NCBI GenBank assembly: GCA_949519155.1
Contig: CATIQU010000013.1
Coordinates: 1 to 46,133 of the forward strand
Origin: Polaribacter sp. SA4-10
Lineage (GTDB): Bacteria > Bacteroidota > Bacteroidia > Flavobacteriales > Flavobacteriaceae
Direction: 5' to 3'
DNA: 46,133 nucleotides
Below the pieces are notes generated by a model. The model was not told the origin of the DNA. It ran no database searches and was given only the letters and a program-made list of their open reading frames with translations. Position 1 is the stretch's first letter; each line of letters opens with the position of its first letter. Both the position numbers and the translations under genes were made by a program. Below are positions 7,812 through 17,573 of the stretch, one piece after another.

Positions 7812-8591
7812 TTATAAACCATTTGCTTCTGAGATTAATTCTGCGATGTCTTTTACAACCACTTCAGTTTCTTTTTCTTTGAACTTAATTCCATCTGTCA
7901 TCATCGTATTGCAATATGGACAACCAGTTGCAATAATTTGAGGTTTGGCCTCTAAAGCATCTTCTGTCCTTAAAATATTGATTTCTTTATCCCCCTTTTC
8001 AGCATCTTTAAACATTTGTGCACCACCAGCTCCACAACATAAAGCAGTTCCTTTGTGGCGTTTCATTTCTGTTAAGTTGACTCCTAGTCTACGTATTAAA
8101 TCTCTTGGAGATTCATAGACTTCATTGGCTCTCCCTAAATAGCATGGGTCATGAAAAGTGACTCTTTTACCTTTCAGTGTCGTATTATCAATTTCTAAAC
8201 GTCCTTCTGAAATTAAATGTTGAATGAATTGTGTGTGATGAAAAACTTCGTATTTACCCCCTAAACTCGGGTATTCGTTTTTCAAAGTATTGAATGAATG
8301 AGGATCGCAAGTCACTATTTTTTTGACTTCATACCCATTTAAAACCTCGATATTCATTAATGCCTGCATTTGAAACAAAAACTCATTACCAGCTCTTTTT
8401 GCTGCATCTCCTGTTGAAGATTCTTCCGTTCCTAAGACAGCGAAGTCTACACTTGCTGCATGCAAGATTTTGACAAACGCTCTTGAAATCTTTTTTGCTC
8501 GATCATCATAACTTCCGGCTGCACCTACCCAAAACAAAACTTCTGGTTGCTTTCCTTGTGCCATCATGTCTGCCATTGTAGGTACATTCAT
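7812..8591 (-). CDS. CCG-domain Fe-S protein (heterodisulfide reductase/GlcF/LutA-related) with a degenerate first half
   Basis: This 259-residue protein has two cysteine-rich CCG modules related to HdrB, GlcF and LutA. The second module is intact: HDPCYLGR (Cys150), CCGAGGA (Cys185 and Cys186) and GCPYC (Cys224 and Cys227). In the first module the positions that usually carry Cys appear replaced: WVGAAGS (Ala24), EESSTGD (Ser58 and Ser59) and TCDPHSF (one Cys, at 95, and Ser99). It probably works with the membrane Fe-S protein encoded 27 bases upstream, passing electrons between a cytoplasmic donor and the quinone pool; no substrate can be named. The cysteine loss is seen directly, but the comparison is from memory of the family. 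Confidence 0.85.
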   Translation of the reverse strand: MNVPTMADMMAQGKQPEVLFWVGAAGSYDDRAKKISRAFVKILHAASVDFAVLGTEESSTGDAAKRAGNEFLFQMQALMNIEVLNGYEVKKIVTCDPHSFNTLKNEYPSLGGKYEVFHHTQFIQHLISEGRLEIDNTTLKGKRVTFHDPCYLGRANEVYESPRDLIRRLGVNLTEMKRHKGTALCCGAGGAQMFKDAEKGDKEINILRTEDALEAKPQIIATGCPYCNTMMTDGIKFKEKETEVVVKDIAELISEANGL

Positions 8592-8618
8592 AGTCTGATT
8601 TTTTAATCGTTTAATTTG

Positions 8619-9935
8619 TTATTCTTCGTTTGCCCAATTCAATCTATCTTGTTGATTGTATTGCCATGGCGCACCATTGTTTTCTACATTGGTCATCATC
8701 ATATTTAACTCTTGTGGTGCAGCACTTTGCTCCATCACTAAATATTTTCTCATATCCATAATAATAGACAATGGGTCGATACTTACTGGACACTCTTCTA
8801 CACAGGCATTACAGCTTGTACATGCCCATAATTCTTCTGGAGTGATGTAATCGTTTAATAATTGTTTCCCATCGTCTTTAAATGTACCATTGTTATCATC
8901 GATATTTCTTCCAACTTCTTCCAAACGATCTCTCGTTTTCATCATAATATTTCTTGGAGATAATTCTTTTCCTGTAAGACTTGCTGGACACGCAGAGGTA
9001 CACCTACCACATTCTGTACAGGTATAGGCATTTAATAGTTGTACCCAACTTAGATCGGCAACATCGGATGCGCCAAATTTTTCAGGAACGTCTTCTTCTG
9101 CTCCTTCTTCTGGCATTGCATAAGGATCTGCTGACGGATCCATCATCAATTGTACTTCTTTTGTAACTGCTTCAGAGTTTGGGAATTGTCCTTTTGGTTT
9201 TAAATTTCCAAAATAGGTATTTGGAAACGCAAGAAGAATGTGTAAATGCTTCGAGTAAAACAAATAATTTAAGAAAACTAAAATTCCCGTAATATGAATC
9301 CACCAAGCGGTTCGTTCTATTGTATGAATGGTTTCTGAGGAGTAACTTTCAAAAATTGGTGCTACTAATTGACTAACAACATTTCCAACTCCTGCTTCTT
9401 GAAAGGCAGTATCTGTAGCGTTCATTATGATAAATAACGACATTAAGACCATTTCAAAATAAAGAATTAAATTTCCATCTCTTTTTGGCCAACCAGTCAT
9501 TTCTTTACTTAAAAATCTTTTAATGTTAGAAACGTTTCTACGCAACCAAAATAGAACAACAGCAATAAAAACAAGTGCGGCTAACACCTCAAAAACACCA
9601 ATTAAAAACCCATAAAATGCATTTCCTAAATAGGGTTGAAAAATACGGTGGGTTCCCAACAACCCATCAACAACAATCTCTAAAACTTCTATATTTATAA
9701 TTACAAAACCAACATAAACAATAATATGTAAAAACCCTGAAAAGGGTCTTTTGACCATTTTAGACTGCCCAAGAGCAATCATTGCCATGTTTTTTAATCG
9801 CTGGAGTTTATTATCATTTCTATTAATACTTTTACCTAATTTTATATTTCGGAAAATCTTTTGAATATTATTCACAAAAAAGCCAATTCCTATAATTAAT
9901 AAAACTCCGAAAAGTACATTTGAAATATAATTCAT
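8619..9935 (-). CDS. Membrane-bound 2x[4Fe-4S] protein (NarI/HdrE-like plus HdrC-like)
   Basis: This 438-residue protein has an N-terminal half with about five membrane segments, resembling nitrate reductase gamma/HdrE, and His residues placed where heme b could bind. The cytoplasmic C-terminal part has two ferredoxin-type clusters: CTECGRCTSACP (Cys306, 309, 312, 316) and CTSCNACVEECP (Cys372, 375, 378, 382). Together with the downstream CCG protein it resembles the HdrE-HdrC-HdrB or GlcF-type electron transfer module, which probably exchanges electrons with menaquinone. Its partner dehydrogenase is not encoded in the window. It starts nine bases after the MCE gene stop, so it lies in the same operon as envelope genes. 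Confidence 0.85.
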   Translation of the reverse strand: MNYISNVLFGVLLIIGIGFFVNNIQKIFRNIKLGKSINRNDNKLQRLKNMAMIALGQSKMVKRPFSGFLHIIVYVGFVIINIEVLEIVVDGLLGTHRIFQPYLGNAFYGFLIGVFEVLAALVFIAVVLFWLRRNVSNIKRFLSKEMTGWPKRDGNLILYFEMVLMSLFIIMNATDTAFQEAGVGNVVSQLVAPIFESYSSETIHTIERTAWWIHITGILVFLNYLFYSKHLHILLAFPNTYFGNLKPKGQFPNSEAVTKEVQLMMDPSADPYAMPEEGAEEDVPEKFGASDVADLSWVQLLNAYTCTECGRCTSACPASLTGKELSPRNIMMKTRDRLEEVGRNIDDNNGTFKDDGKQLLNDYITPEELWACTSCNACVEECPVSIDPLSIIMDMRKYLVMEQSAAPQELNMMMTNVENNGAPWQYNQQDRLNWANEE

Positions 9936-9944
9936 GCTACAATG

Positions 9945-10910
9945 TTATTGATTGGTTTTATTGTTCGTATTATTCTGTTGATTAAAGGGTGTTGCACTCT
10001 TTCCAAATAATGAAAAATGCACAAAACGTTTTGGATTTAATTTCATTTCTCTAAGCAACTGTTCAAGTTCTTTAGAGACATTGGTTAGATTATCATACAT
10101 CGCATTGTCATTTACAAACTTCCCTAAAGATCCTTTACCTTCATCAATACCTTTTAGTAAAGAGTTTACAGTCAGTAAAGTAATTTGTGCTTCCCGCATA
10201 ATTTTCCCTAAATCTGCATTAACAAGTGTATCTGATACTTTAGATAAGTTTTCTGCAAAATTCCTTGAATATAGCATCGTTTCTTTTAGGTCTACAGAAG
10301 TAGAATCCATAATACCATTTACAGCTTGGATGGTATTGCGAACATCAAGTAAAGAATATTCTAGCGTTTTAATTGAGTTCTTTATACTTTGAGTCGTTTG
10401 TTTATCTAAAACATCATTAATGTTTTTAAACAATGAATCTGCACTCACAATTACATGTTCTAATTTTGTTTGAATTGGGTCTAAACGCTCACCAATAGAT
10501 GTAAATAAGCTGGACTCTATTTTTCCTTGTAAAACATCTCCAGAAACTGCATTTTCACCAGTATAATCAGGAACAATTGCCAGATTGGAACCTCCCAGTG
10601 GATTTGGTGAATATATTTTTACGACACTGTTTATAGAAAACTCAAACGTATCGTCCATTGAAAACGAGACAATCAAACTCCCTCTTTTTGTTGGATCAGG
10701 ATTGAATAAGATTTCATCAACCTTCCCTACTTTCAAACCATTAATAGTTACTAAGCTTGATCTATTTAAACCTCCAATATTTGAGTACTCTACTTTAAAT
10801 TGACGGTTATTTGGATGGAAAATATTTTCTCCTTTCAGGAAATAATATCCCCACATAGACATTGCCAGCACTATAAGAGCAACAATTCCTGTTTTTAATT
10901 CTTTTGACAT
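9945..10910 (-). CDS. MCE-domain (MlaD family) protein
   Basis: This protein of about 321 residues has one N-terminal membrane segment (about 7-26) followed by an MCE domain (FKVEYSNIGGLNRSSLVTINGLKVGKV) and a long helical C-terminal region. This is the layout of MlaD, the periplasmic lipid-binding subunit of the phospholipid transport ABC system; no ATPase or permease gene lies next to it here. The open frame reaches a GTG at 10946, but the ATG at 10910 (MSKELKTG) gives the standard N-terminus. A TAATTTTG box at 10935-10942 lies inside the longer version, which also favours the ATG. It follows the amidase gene by 59 bases and precedes the Fe-S gene by nine. The last 15 residues are rich in Asn and Gln. 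Confidence 0.85.
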   Translation of the reverse strand: MSKELKTGIVALIVLAMSMWGYYFLKGENIFHPNNRQFKVEYSNIGGLNRSSLVTINGLKVGKVDEILFNPDPTKRGSLIVSFSMDDTFEFSINSVVKIYSPNPLGGSNLAIVPDYTGENAVSGDVLQGKIESSLFTSIGERLDPIQTKLEHVIVSADSLFKNINDVLDKQTTQSIKNSIKTLEYSLLDVRNTIQAVNGIMDSTSVDLKETMLYSRNFAENLSKVSDTLVNADLGKIMREAQITLLTVNSLLKGIDEGKGSLGKFVNDNAMYDNLTNVSKELEQLLREMKLNPKRFVHFSLFGKSATPFNQQNNTNNKTNQ

Positions 10911-10934
10911 ATTTTTTTCTTCTAGTTCTTTTAA

Positions 10935-10942
10935 CAAAATTA
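10935..10942 (-). promoter_or_regulatory. Possible -7 element for the MCE/Fe-S genes
   Basis: The minus strand reads TAATTTTG, a full match to TAnnTTTG, 25 bases before the ATG at 10910. I find no TTG at a suitable -33 distance, so this is at best a secondary promoter within the operon. Confidence 0.35.
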
Positions 10943-10969
10943 CCACTATTTTTATGGAAAAGTGTTAAA

Positions 10970-12067
10970 TTATAGCATATTCTGGGCTTCTTTTAATGTG
11001 ATTCTCTTACCTTTTTTAAAAGCAACTATATATGCGGATGTATATCCTTTTTTCATCACCTTTTTTAAGGATTTTTTCACCTTTTTAAGCACCTCTGAAT
11101 TACCATAATAATATTTAAAGAAAGAACCTACAGCAACTCTTTCTACATTCTTAAGGCCTTTAAAATTATATGATTTAGTAGCAATTTTGTTTTTACCAGA
11201 GGCAATTTGTATCTTGTACTCAATTTTAGAGACACTTCCTTCTGTTGCAACATCATCAACAACAGAAATGGTGTTTATTTTTAATTGATTGATGTATTTC
11301 TTTATTGCAAGGGCAATGGAATTTGAGAATGCTTTTTGCCCTTTTTTCGAGTTTAAATAACGGCCTTCGTTTTTATTGGTTAAAAAACCCAATTCTATTA
11401 AAACACTTGGCATAATCGTCTCTCTAAGAACCTGAAAGTTATCTTGTTTTACTTTTCGATCTAATCTTTTTAATTTTTTAGTAAAATTCGATTGAATGAA
11501 ACTCGCAAGGGCTAAACTTTTATCTAAATTCTCTTCTTGCAAGAGTGATAATCCAATCATTGATTCGGCTGAATTCGGATCGAATCCCTCATAACGTTGC
11601 TTGTAATTGTCCTCTAAAAGAATTACAGCATTTTCTCTTTTTGCAATTTCTAAATTCTTTTTATTTCCCCGGATTCCTAAAACAAAAGTACCTGCTCCGT
11701 AGGCATTTGATGTATGGGAATCGCAATGAATGGAAACAAATAAATCTGCTTTTGCTTGATTTGCAATGTCTCCTCTTTTCCATAAATTGATAAAATCATC
11801 TTTATCTCTAGTGAAAATAACCTCGATGTCCTTTTGCTTTTTTAATTGATCTCCTACTGCTATAGCGACCTTCAGTGCTATATTTTTTTCTTTGTACCCA
11901 TTTCCATTGTTACCAGAGTCTTTTCCGCCATGGCCTGCGTCTAAAACAACAACATACTTTTTTTGAGCTTGTAACCCCAAATTGTGTGTTAGAAAAAAAC
12001 AAAAGAGTACTAAAAAAAATATATTTTTAGTTTTAGCCGTAAATTTGTGGTTTCGTAGAAAATTCAT
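10970..12067 (-). CDS. N-acetylmuramoyl-L-alanine amidase (Amidase_3) with C-terminal SPOR-like domain
   Basis: This 365-residue periplasmic zinc amidase cleaves the bond between MurNAc and the peptide stem. The signal peptide is about 1-35 (hydrophobic 16-30, ending in LQAQ). The Amidase_3 domain carries the Zn ligands His46 (DAGHGG), Glu60 (NGYKEKN) and His114 (VSIHCDSH), plus the catalytic Glu225 (VLIELGF). Residues from about 283 to the end (YKIQIASG, then VERVAVGSFFKYY) look like a SPOR module that would target the enzyme to septal glycan. It is the first gene of a minus-strand cluster that ends with a SPOR lipoprotein. A good promoter lies upstream, reaching into the start of the divergent lptD. 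Confidence 0.92.
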   Translation of the reverse strand: MNFLRNHKFTAKTKNIFFLVLFCFFLTHNLGLQAQKKYVVVLDAGHGGKDSGNNGNGYKEKNIALKVAIAVGDQLKKQKDIEVIFTRDKDDFINLWKRGDIANQAKADLFVSIHCDSHTSNAYGAGTFVLGIRGNKKNLEIAKRENAVILLEDNYKQRYEGFDPNSAESMIGLSLLQEENLDKSLALASFIQSNFTKKLKRLDRKVKQDNFQVLRETIMPSVLIELGFLTNKNEGRYLNSKKGQKAFSNSIALAIKKYINQLKINTISVVDDVATEGSVSKIEYKIQIASGKNKIATKSYNFKGLKNVERVAVGSFFKYYYGNSEVLKKVKKSLKKVMKKGYTSAYIVAFKKGKRITLKEAQNML

Positions 12068-12081
12068 CGATAAAATTTAAC

Positions 12082-12089
12082 TAATTTTG
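12082..12089 (+). promoter_or_regulatory. Candidate -7 element for lptD
   Basis: TAATTTTG matches TAnnTTTG fully and lies 72 bases before the lptD start. There is no clear TTG about 20 bases upstream. A second match (TAAATTTG, 12040-12047) lies inside the amidase coding sequence. Confidence 0.45.
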
Positions 12090-12140
12090 GCAATTGTAAG
12101 TTTGGTGCTTCAAACATTGAACCCTACTTTTACCATTGTA

Positions 12141-12171
12141 CAAAAATAGCATTTATAGCATTGCAATCAAA
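12141..12171 (-). promoter_or_regulatory. Promoter for the amidase operon, overlapping the lptD start
   Basis: The minus strand has TTTG (12168-12171), a 19-base spacer and TATTTTTG (12141-12148), a very good Bacteroidota promoter. The expected transcription start is near 12135, about 67 bases before the amidase start codon. Its -33 part lies within the first codons of lptD. Confidence 0.6.
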
Positions 12172-14857
12172 CCTATCATACATTCTTTTATTTTTCTCTC
12201 TTTTAGCGTTTCAAAAAGGGTATTCTCAAGATATAGAAAAGACGAAAGCGCTTTCCGTAACGAGCATACGATTTGATAGTTTAAAACCAATTCGAACAAA
12301 AGCAATTTCAAAGAAGAAAAAGGACAGTCTTTTTGCTAAAAAAATAGATACCGTCGGTTTAGACTCTATCAAACCCAAAGAATCTATTCAAGACATCATC
12401 ATACATGATGCGAAAGATTATACGATCCAAAATGCAAAAGAAGAAACACTAACTTTATATAATGAAGCCGTTTTGATTTATGGTGAAATTGATTTAAAAG
12501 CTGGGGTTATTGTTGTTGATTATAAGAAGGAAACTTTATTTGCAAAAGGAATTATAGACAGCACAGGATACACACAACGCCCTTATTTTAAACAAGGTAG
12601 CGAAGAAACAGAACAAGATTCCATAATCTATAATTTCAAAAGTAAAAGAGCATTAATCTACGGTTTAAAAACCAAGCAAGGCGAAATGTTTACCTATGGC
12701 GAAAAGACAAAACGCGTCAATGATTCTACAATTTATGTACGAAAAATACGCTTTACAACTTCTGATAAAGTAGAAAATCCTGATTATTATATCACTACAA
12801 ATAAAGCAAAATTAGTTCCAGGAAAGAAAATAATTGTTGGAGCTAGTAACTTGGTCATTGCAGATATTCCAACACCTTTAGTATTGCCATTTGCCTACTT
12901 TCCTTTGGGTGAAAAAAGTGTCTCTGGCTTTTTAATTCCTGCTTTTGACACAGGAAGCTCCAGTAGAGGAATTGGTTTTCAAAATGGCGGATATTACTTT
13001 GCAATTAGCGATTATGTTGATTTGGCGGTAAGAGGAGATGCCTATTCTAATGGAAGTTGGGGCTTAAGAGCTTTCTCAAATTACAATTTAAGATATCGTT
13101 ACAGCGGAAACTTCAATATAAGTTTCGAAAACAATGTACAAGGTATTCGAGGTTTCTCTACCTATAACAAATCAAGTAATTTCAATGTTCGATGGAGTCA
13201 TTCTCAAGATTCTAAAGCAAATCCTAATTCAAGATTTACGGCTTCTGTTAACTTAGGAAGTAGTCGTTTTTTTAGAGAGAGTTTAAACGAATTCAATACC
13301 AATCAGTTTTTAACAAATACCTTTAATTCTTCAGTGAGTTACTCAAAGAAGTTTGTGGGTACTCCTTTTAATCTTTCGGTTGCAGCAACCCATACACAGA
13401 ATACGAATGACCAGTCAATAAACATGACCTTTCCTTCTGTAAACCTTACCATGTCTAAGATTTTTCCGTTTGAAGGAAAAGGAGGAGTTAAGAAAAATCC
13501 GATTCAGAAAATGGGGTTTGATTATGCGATGCAAGGTGAATATCGAATTAATACTACGGAAGATGAATTCTTAACTTCTGCAATGTTTCGCACTGCCAAA
13601 TCTGGAATCAAGCACAGAACCGGAACAAGTACGAATATAAAAGCTTTTCGTTATTTTACTCTATCCCCGAGTGTTTCTTATCAAGAGATTTGGAATTTTA
13701 ACTACCTCAAAAAAACATATAACGAAACAGATCAAGAGGTAATTACGGACACAATTAGTGGTTTCAAATCTTTTAGAGAATACAATACAGGAGTTAGTTT
13801 ATCTACCAATATTTATGGAACTTTTAAATTTAACAAAGGACGGTTAAAAGCAATACGACACACCATTAGACCATCTATTTCTTACAGTTATACACCAGAT
13901 TTTGCACGTAAATATGAAGAACAGGTTCAAAAAACTGCTGACCCACTAGATTTCGAAACCTATACTCCTTTTGATAATAATGTGGGTATTTACGGCGCAC
14001 CAAATTCTGGATTAAGCAATTCTATTGGTTTTTCCGTGAACAATGTTGTAGAAGCTAAAATGGCATCAAAAGATCCTGATAGCGATGAAGAAGATAAAAA
14101 AATAACGATCTTAAATAACTTAAACTTTAGTACTGCCTACAATATTGCCGCAGACAGTTTAGGATGGAGTAACCTAAACATCAATGCAGGTACTCGCTTT
14201 TTCAATGATAAAATGGCAGTAAATTTCAATGCTTCTCTAGATCCCTATCAAATAAATGATGAAGGACGTTCTATTGACAAGTTCAATCCAAATATTTTCA
14301 GAATAGAAACTGCAAATTTATCAGCAAACTACAGTTTATCTAGTGCTGATTTTAGCAAAGATAAAGACGATAAAAATAAAACAAACAGTGGGAATGGAGC
14401 GCAAAATACACCAGATGTAATTGGCGGAAACATTAATCCAACCAATCAATTTGCCCAAACACGTGGCAATAGTAACAACAGCCAAAAGAAAGATGTAGAA
14501 ACGCAACTCTACAAAGCAGATATTCCTTGGAGTGTAAATTTAGCCTATGCTGCAACCTATACGAATAATGGTCAAGAACCTGGTGAAATAAGAAGTCATT
14601 CGGTAATGTTTAGTGGAAATTTAGAACTATCTCCTAAATGGAAAGTGGGCTATTCTTCGGGTTATGACCTTAAGGATGGTGCTTTCACCTTCTCAAGGTT
14701 CAACTTTACGAGAGATTTAGACAGTTGGCAATTCAATTTTAATTGGGTTCCTTTTGGGAACATTTCATCGTATACCTTTTTTATTGGTGTAAAATCTACC
14801 GTATTGCAAGATTTAAAATGGGATAAAAACAAGCCACCAGATAGAAGATTGTTTTAG
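12161..14857 (+). CDS. lptD: LPS-assembly outer membrane protein LptD
   Basis: This 898-residue outer membrane protein inserts LPS into the outer leaflet. It has a signal peptide (LSYILLFFSLLAFQKGYSQ), an OstA-like beta-jellyroll region (about 85-230: VLIYGEIDLKAGVIVVDY, then GLKTKQGEMFTYGEKT) and a large C-terminal beta-barrel rich in alternating aromatic strands, ending GVKSTVLQDLKWDK and a short basic tail. I use the TTG at 12161 as the start because no ATG or GTG exists in frame between the upstream stop and the signal peptide. The signal sequence begins directly after it. The gene is divergent from the amidase and is followed by ridA. The length is normal for Bacteroidota LptD. Confidence 0.9.
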   Translation: MQSNLSYILLFFSLLAFQKGYSQDIEKTKALSVTSIRFDSLKPIRTKAISKKKKDSLFAKKIDTVGLDSIKPKESIQDIIIHDAKDYTIQNAKEETLTLYNEAVLIYGEIDLKAGVIVVDYKKETLFAKGIIDSTGYTQRPYFKQGSEETEQDSIIYNFKSKRALIYGLKTKQGEMFTYGEKTKRVNDSTIYVRKIRFTTSDKVENPDYYITTNKAKLVPGKKIIVGASNLVIADIPTPLVLPFAYFPLGEKSVSGFLIPAFDTGSSSRGIGFQNGGYYFAISDYVDLAVRGDAYSNGSWGLRAFSNYNLRYRYSGNFNISFENNVQGIRGFSTYNKSSNFNVRWSHSQDSKANPNSRFTASVNLGSSRFFRESLNEFNTNQFLTNTFNSSVSYSKKFVGTPFNLSVAATHTQNTNDQSINMTFPSVNLTMSKIFPFEGKGGVKKNPIQKMGFDYAMQGEYRINTTEDEFLTSAMFRTAKSGIKHRTGTSTNIKAFRYFTLSPSVSYQEIWNFNYLKKTYNETDQEVITDTISGFKSFREYNTGVSLSTNIYGTFKFNKGRLKAIRHTIRPSISYSYTPDFARKYEEQVQKTADPLDFETYTPFDNNVGIYGAPNSGLSNSIGFSVNNVVEAKMASKDPDSDEEDKKITILNNLNFSTAYNIAADSLGWSNLNINAGTRFFNDKMAVNFNASLDPYQINDEGRSIDKFNPNIFRIETANLSANYSLSSADFSKDKDDKNKTNSGNGAQNTPDVIGGNINPTNQFAQTRGNSNNSQKKDVETQLYKADIPWSVNLAYAATYTNNGQEPGEIRSHSVMFSGNLELSPKWKVGYSSGYDLKDGAFTFSRFNFTRDLDSWQFNFNWVPFGNISSYTFFIGVKSTVLQDLKWDKNKPPDRRLF

Positions 14858-14867
14858 ATAAAAATAG

Positions 14868-14890
14868 CCTTCGACAGGCTCAGTCTGACA
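14868..14890. repeat. Extragenic 23-base element of the widespread TTCGACAGGCTCAG type
   Basis: The lptD-ridA spacer holds CCTTCGACAGGCTCAGTCT followed by GACA. It is more G+C-rich than the surrounding spacer and resembles a short dispersed extragenic repeat (TTCGACAAGCTCAG-type) that I recall from many Bacteroidota genomes. Only one copy is present in this window, so repeat status rests on that recollection. Confidence 0.5.
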
Positions 14891-14926
14891 AGAACAAAAC
14901 ATTTCAATATTGAGAATTTCAAAAAG

Positions 14927-15307
14927 ATGAAAAAAATAATTACTACGACAAAAGCACCTGCACCAATAGGGCCATATAATCAAGCCGTTTTAAGTGGAAA
15001 TACACTATATACTTCTGGACAAATTGCACTGCACCCTACAACCGGAGCGTTGGTTTTAGATAGTATTCAAGCAGAAACAACCCAAGTCATGGAAAATATG
15101 AAGGCTGTTTTAGCAGCTGCCGAAATGACTTTTGAACATGTTATAAAAGCTTCTATTTTTATTTCTGACATGCATCAATTTGGAGAAATAAATGCTGTAT
15201 ACGGAACCTATTTCAACGAAGAGACGGCACCTGCAAGAGAAACTGTTGAAGTTGCTAATTTACCAAAGTTTGTAAATGTAGAAATTAGCATGATCGCAGT
15301 AAAGTAA
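14927..15307 (+). CDS. ridA: RidA family reactive enamine/imine deaminase
   Basis: This 126-residue protein is the typical length and pattern of RidA (YjgF/YER057c/UK114). It includes APAPIGPYNQAV near the N-terminus, LYTSGQIALHP, and the signature PARETVEVANLPK holding the conserved Arg that binds the substrate carboxylate. RidA trimers hydrolyse 2-aminoacrylate and related enamines made by PLP enzymes such as threonine dehydratase, protecting other PLP enzymes. It lies 69 bases downstream of lptD with a dispersed-repeat-like element between them, and is followed by a strong terminator. Whether it is co-transcribed with lptD is unclear. Confidence 0.93.
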   Translation: MKKIITTTKAPAPIGPYNQAVLSGNTLYTSGQIALHPTTGALVLDSIQAETTQVMENMKAVLAAAEMTFEHVIKASIFISDMHQFGEINAVYGTYFNEETAPARETVEVANLPKFVNVEISMIAVK

Positions 15308-15330
15308 GTTTTCAGTATGAAACAAAATAA

Positions 15331-15366
15331 AAAAAACCTGATAGAAGTAAATCTATCAGGTTTTTT
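15331..15366. terminator. Bidirectional intrinsic terminator between ridA and gap
   Basis: CCTGATAGA (15337-15345) pairs with TCTATCAGG (15352-15360) around a six-base loop. Six A precede it and six T follow it, so it can end both ridA (plus) and gap (minus). Confidence 0.9.
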
Positions 15367-15386
15367 ATTGTCCTTTTTTGTTACAA

Positions 15387-17397
<2,011 letters not shown>

Positions 17398-17573
17398 ATT
17401 CTATCGTGTAAAAATACTTAATTTAAAGGATTCTAAAGAATAAAACGACGAAATCGTTTTCGACTTTAGCAACCGTTTTCAATAAATTATACCGCTGTTT
17501 TTTATGTTTTTATTCTTGAAGGTAGTCTATTAAAAAGGATTGACTATTTTCGTCTTTTAAAACGAATATACGA
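17398..17573. other. Divergent spacer between pfkA and the symporter
   Basis: The spacer is 176 bases with no open frame worth calling. On the plus strand TATTTTCG (17545-17552) matches the -7 consensus at seven of eight positions, 21 bases before the symporter start, without a well-placed TTG. I see no operator or riboswitch fold. Confidence 0.4.

Noticed and set aside
10911..10946. GTG start for the MCE protein, 12 codons upstream
   Set aside because: The added residues are not family-like and contain a -7-type promoter box; the ATG at 10910 fits better.
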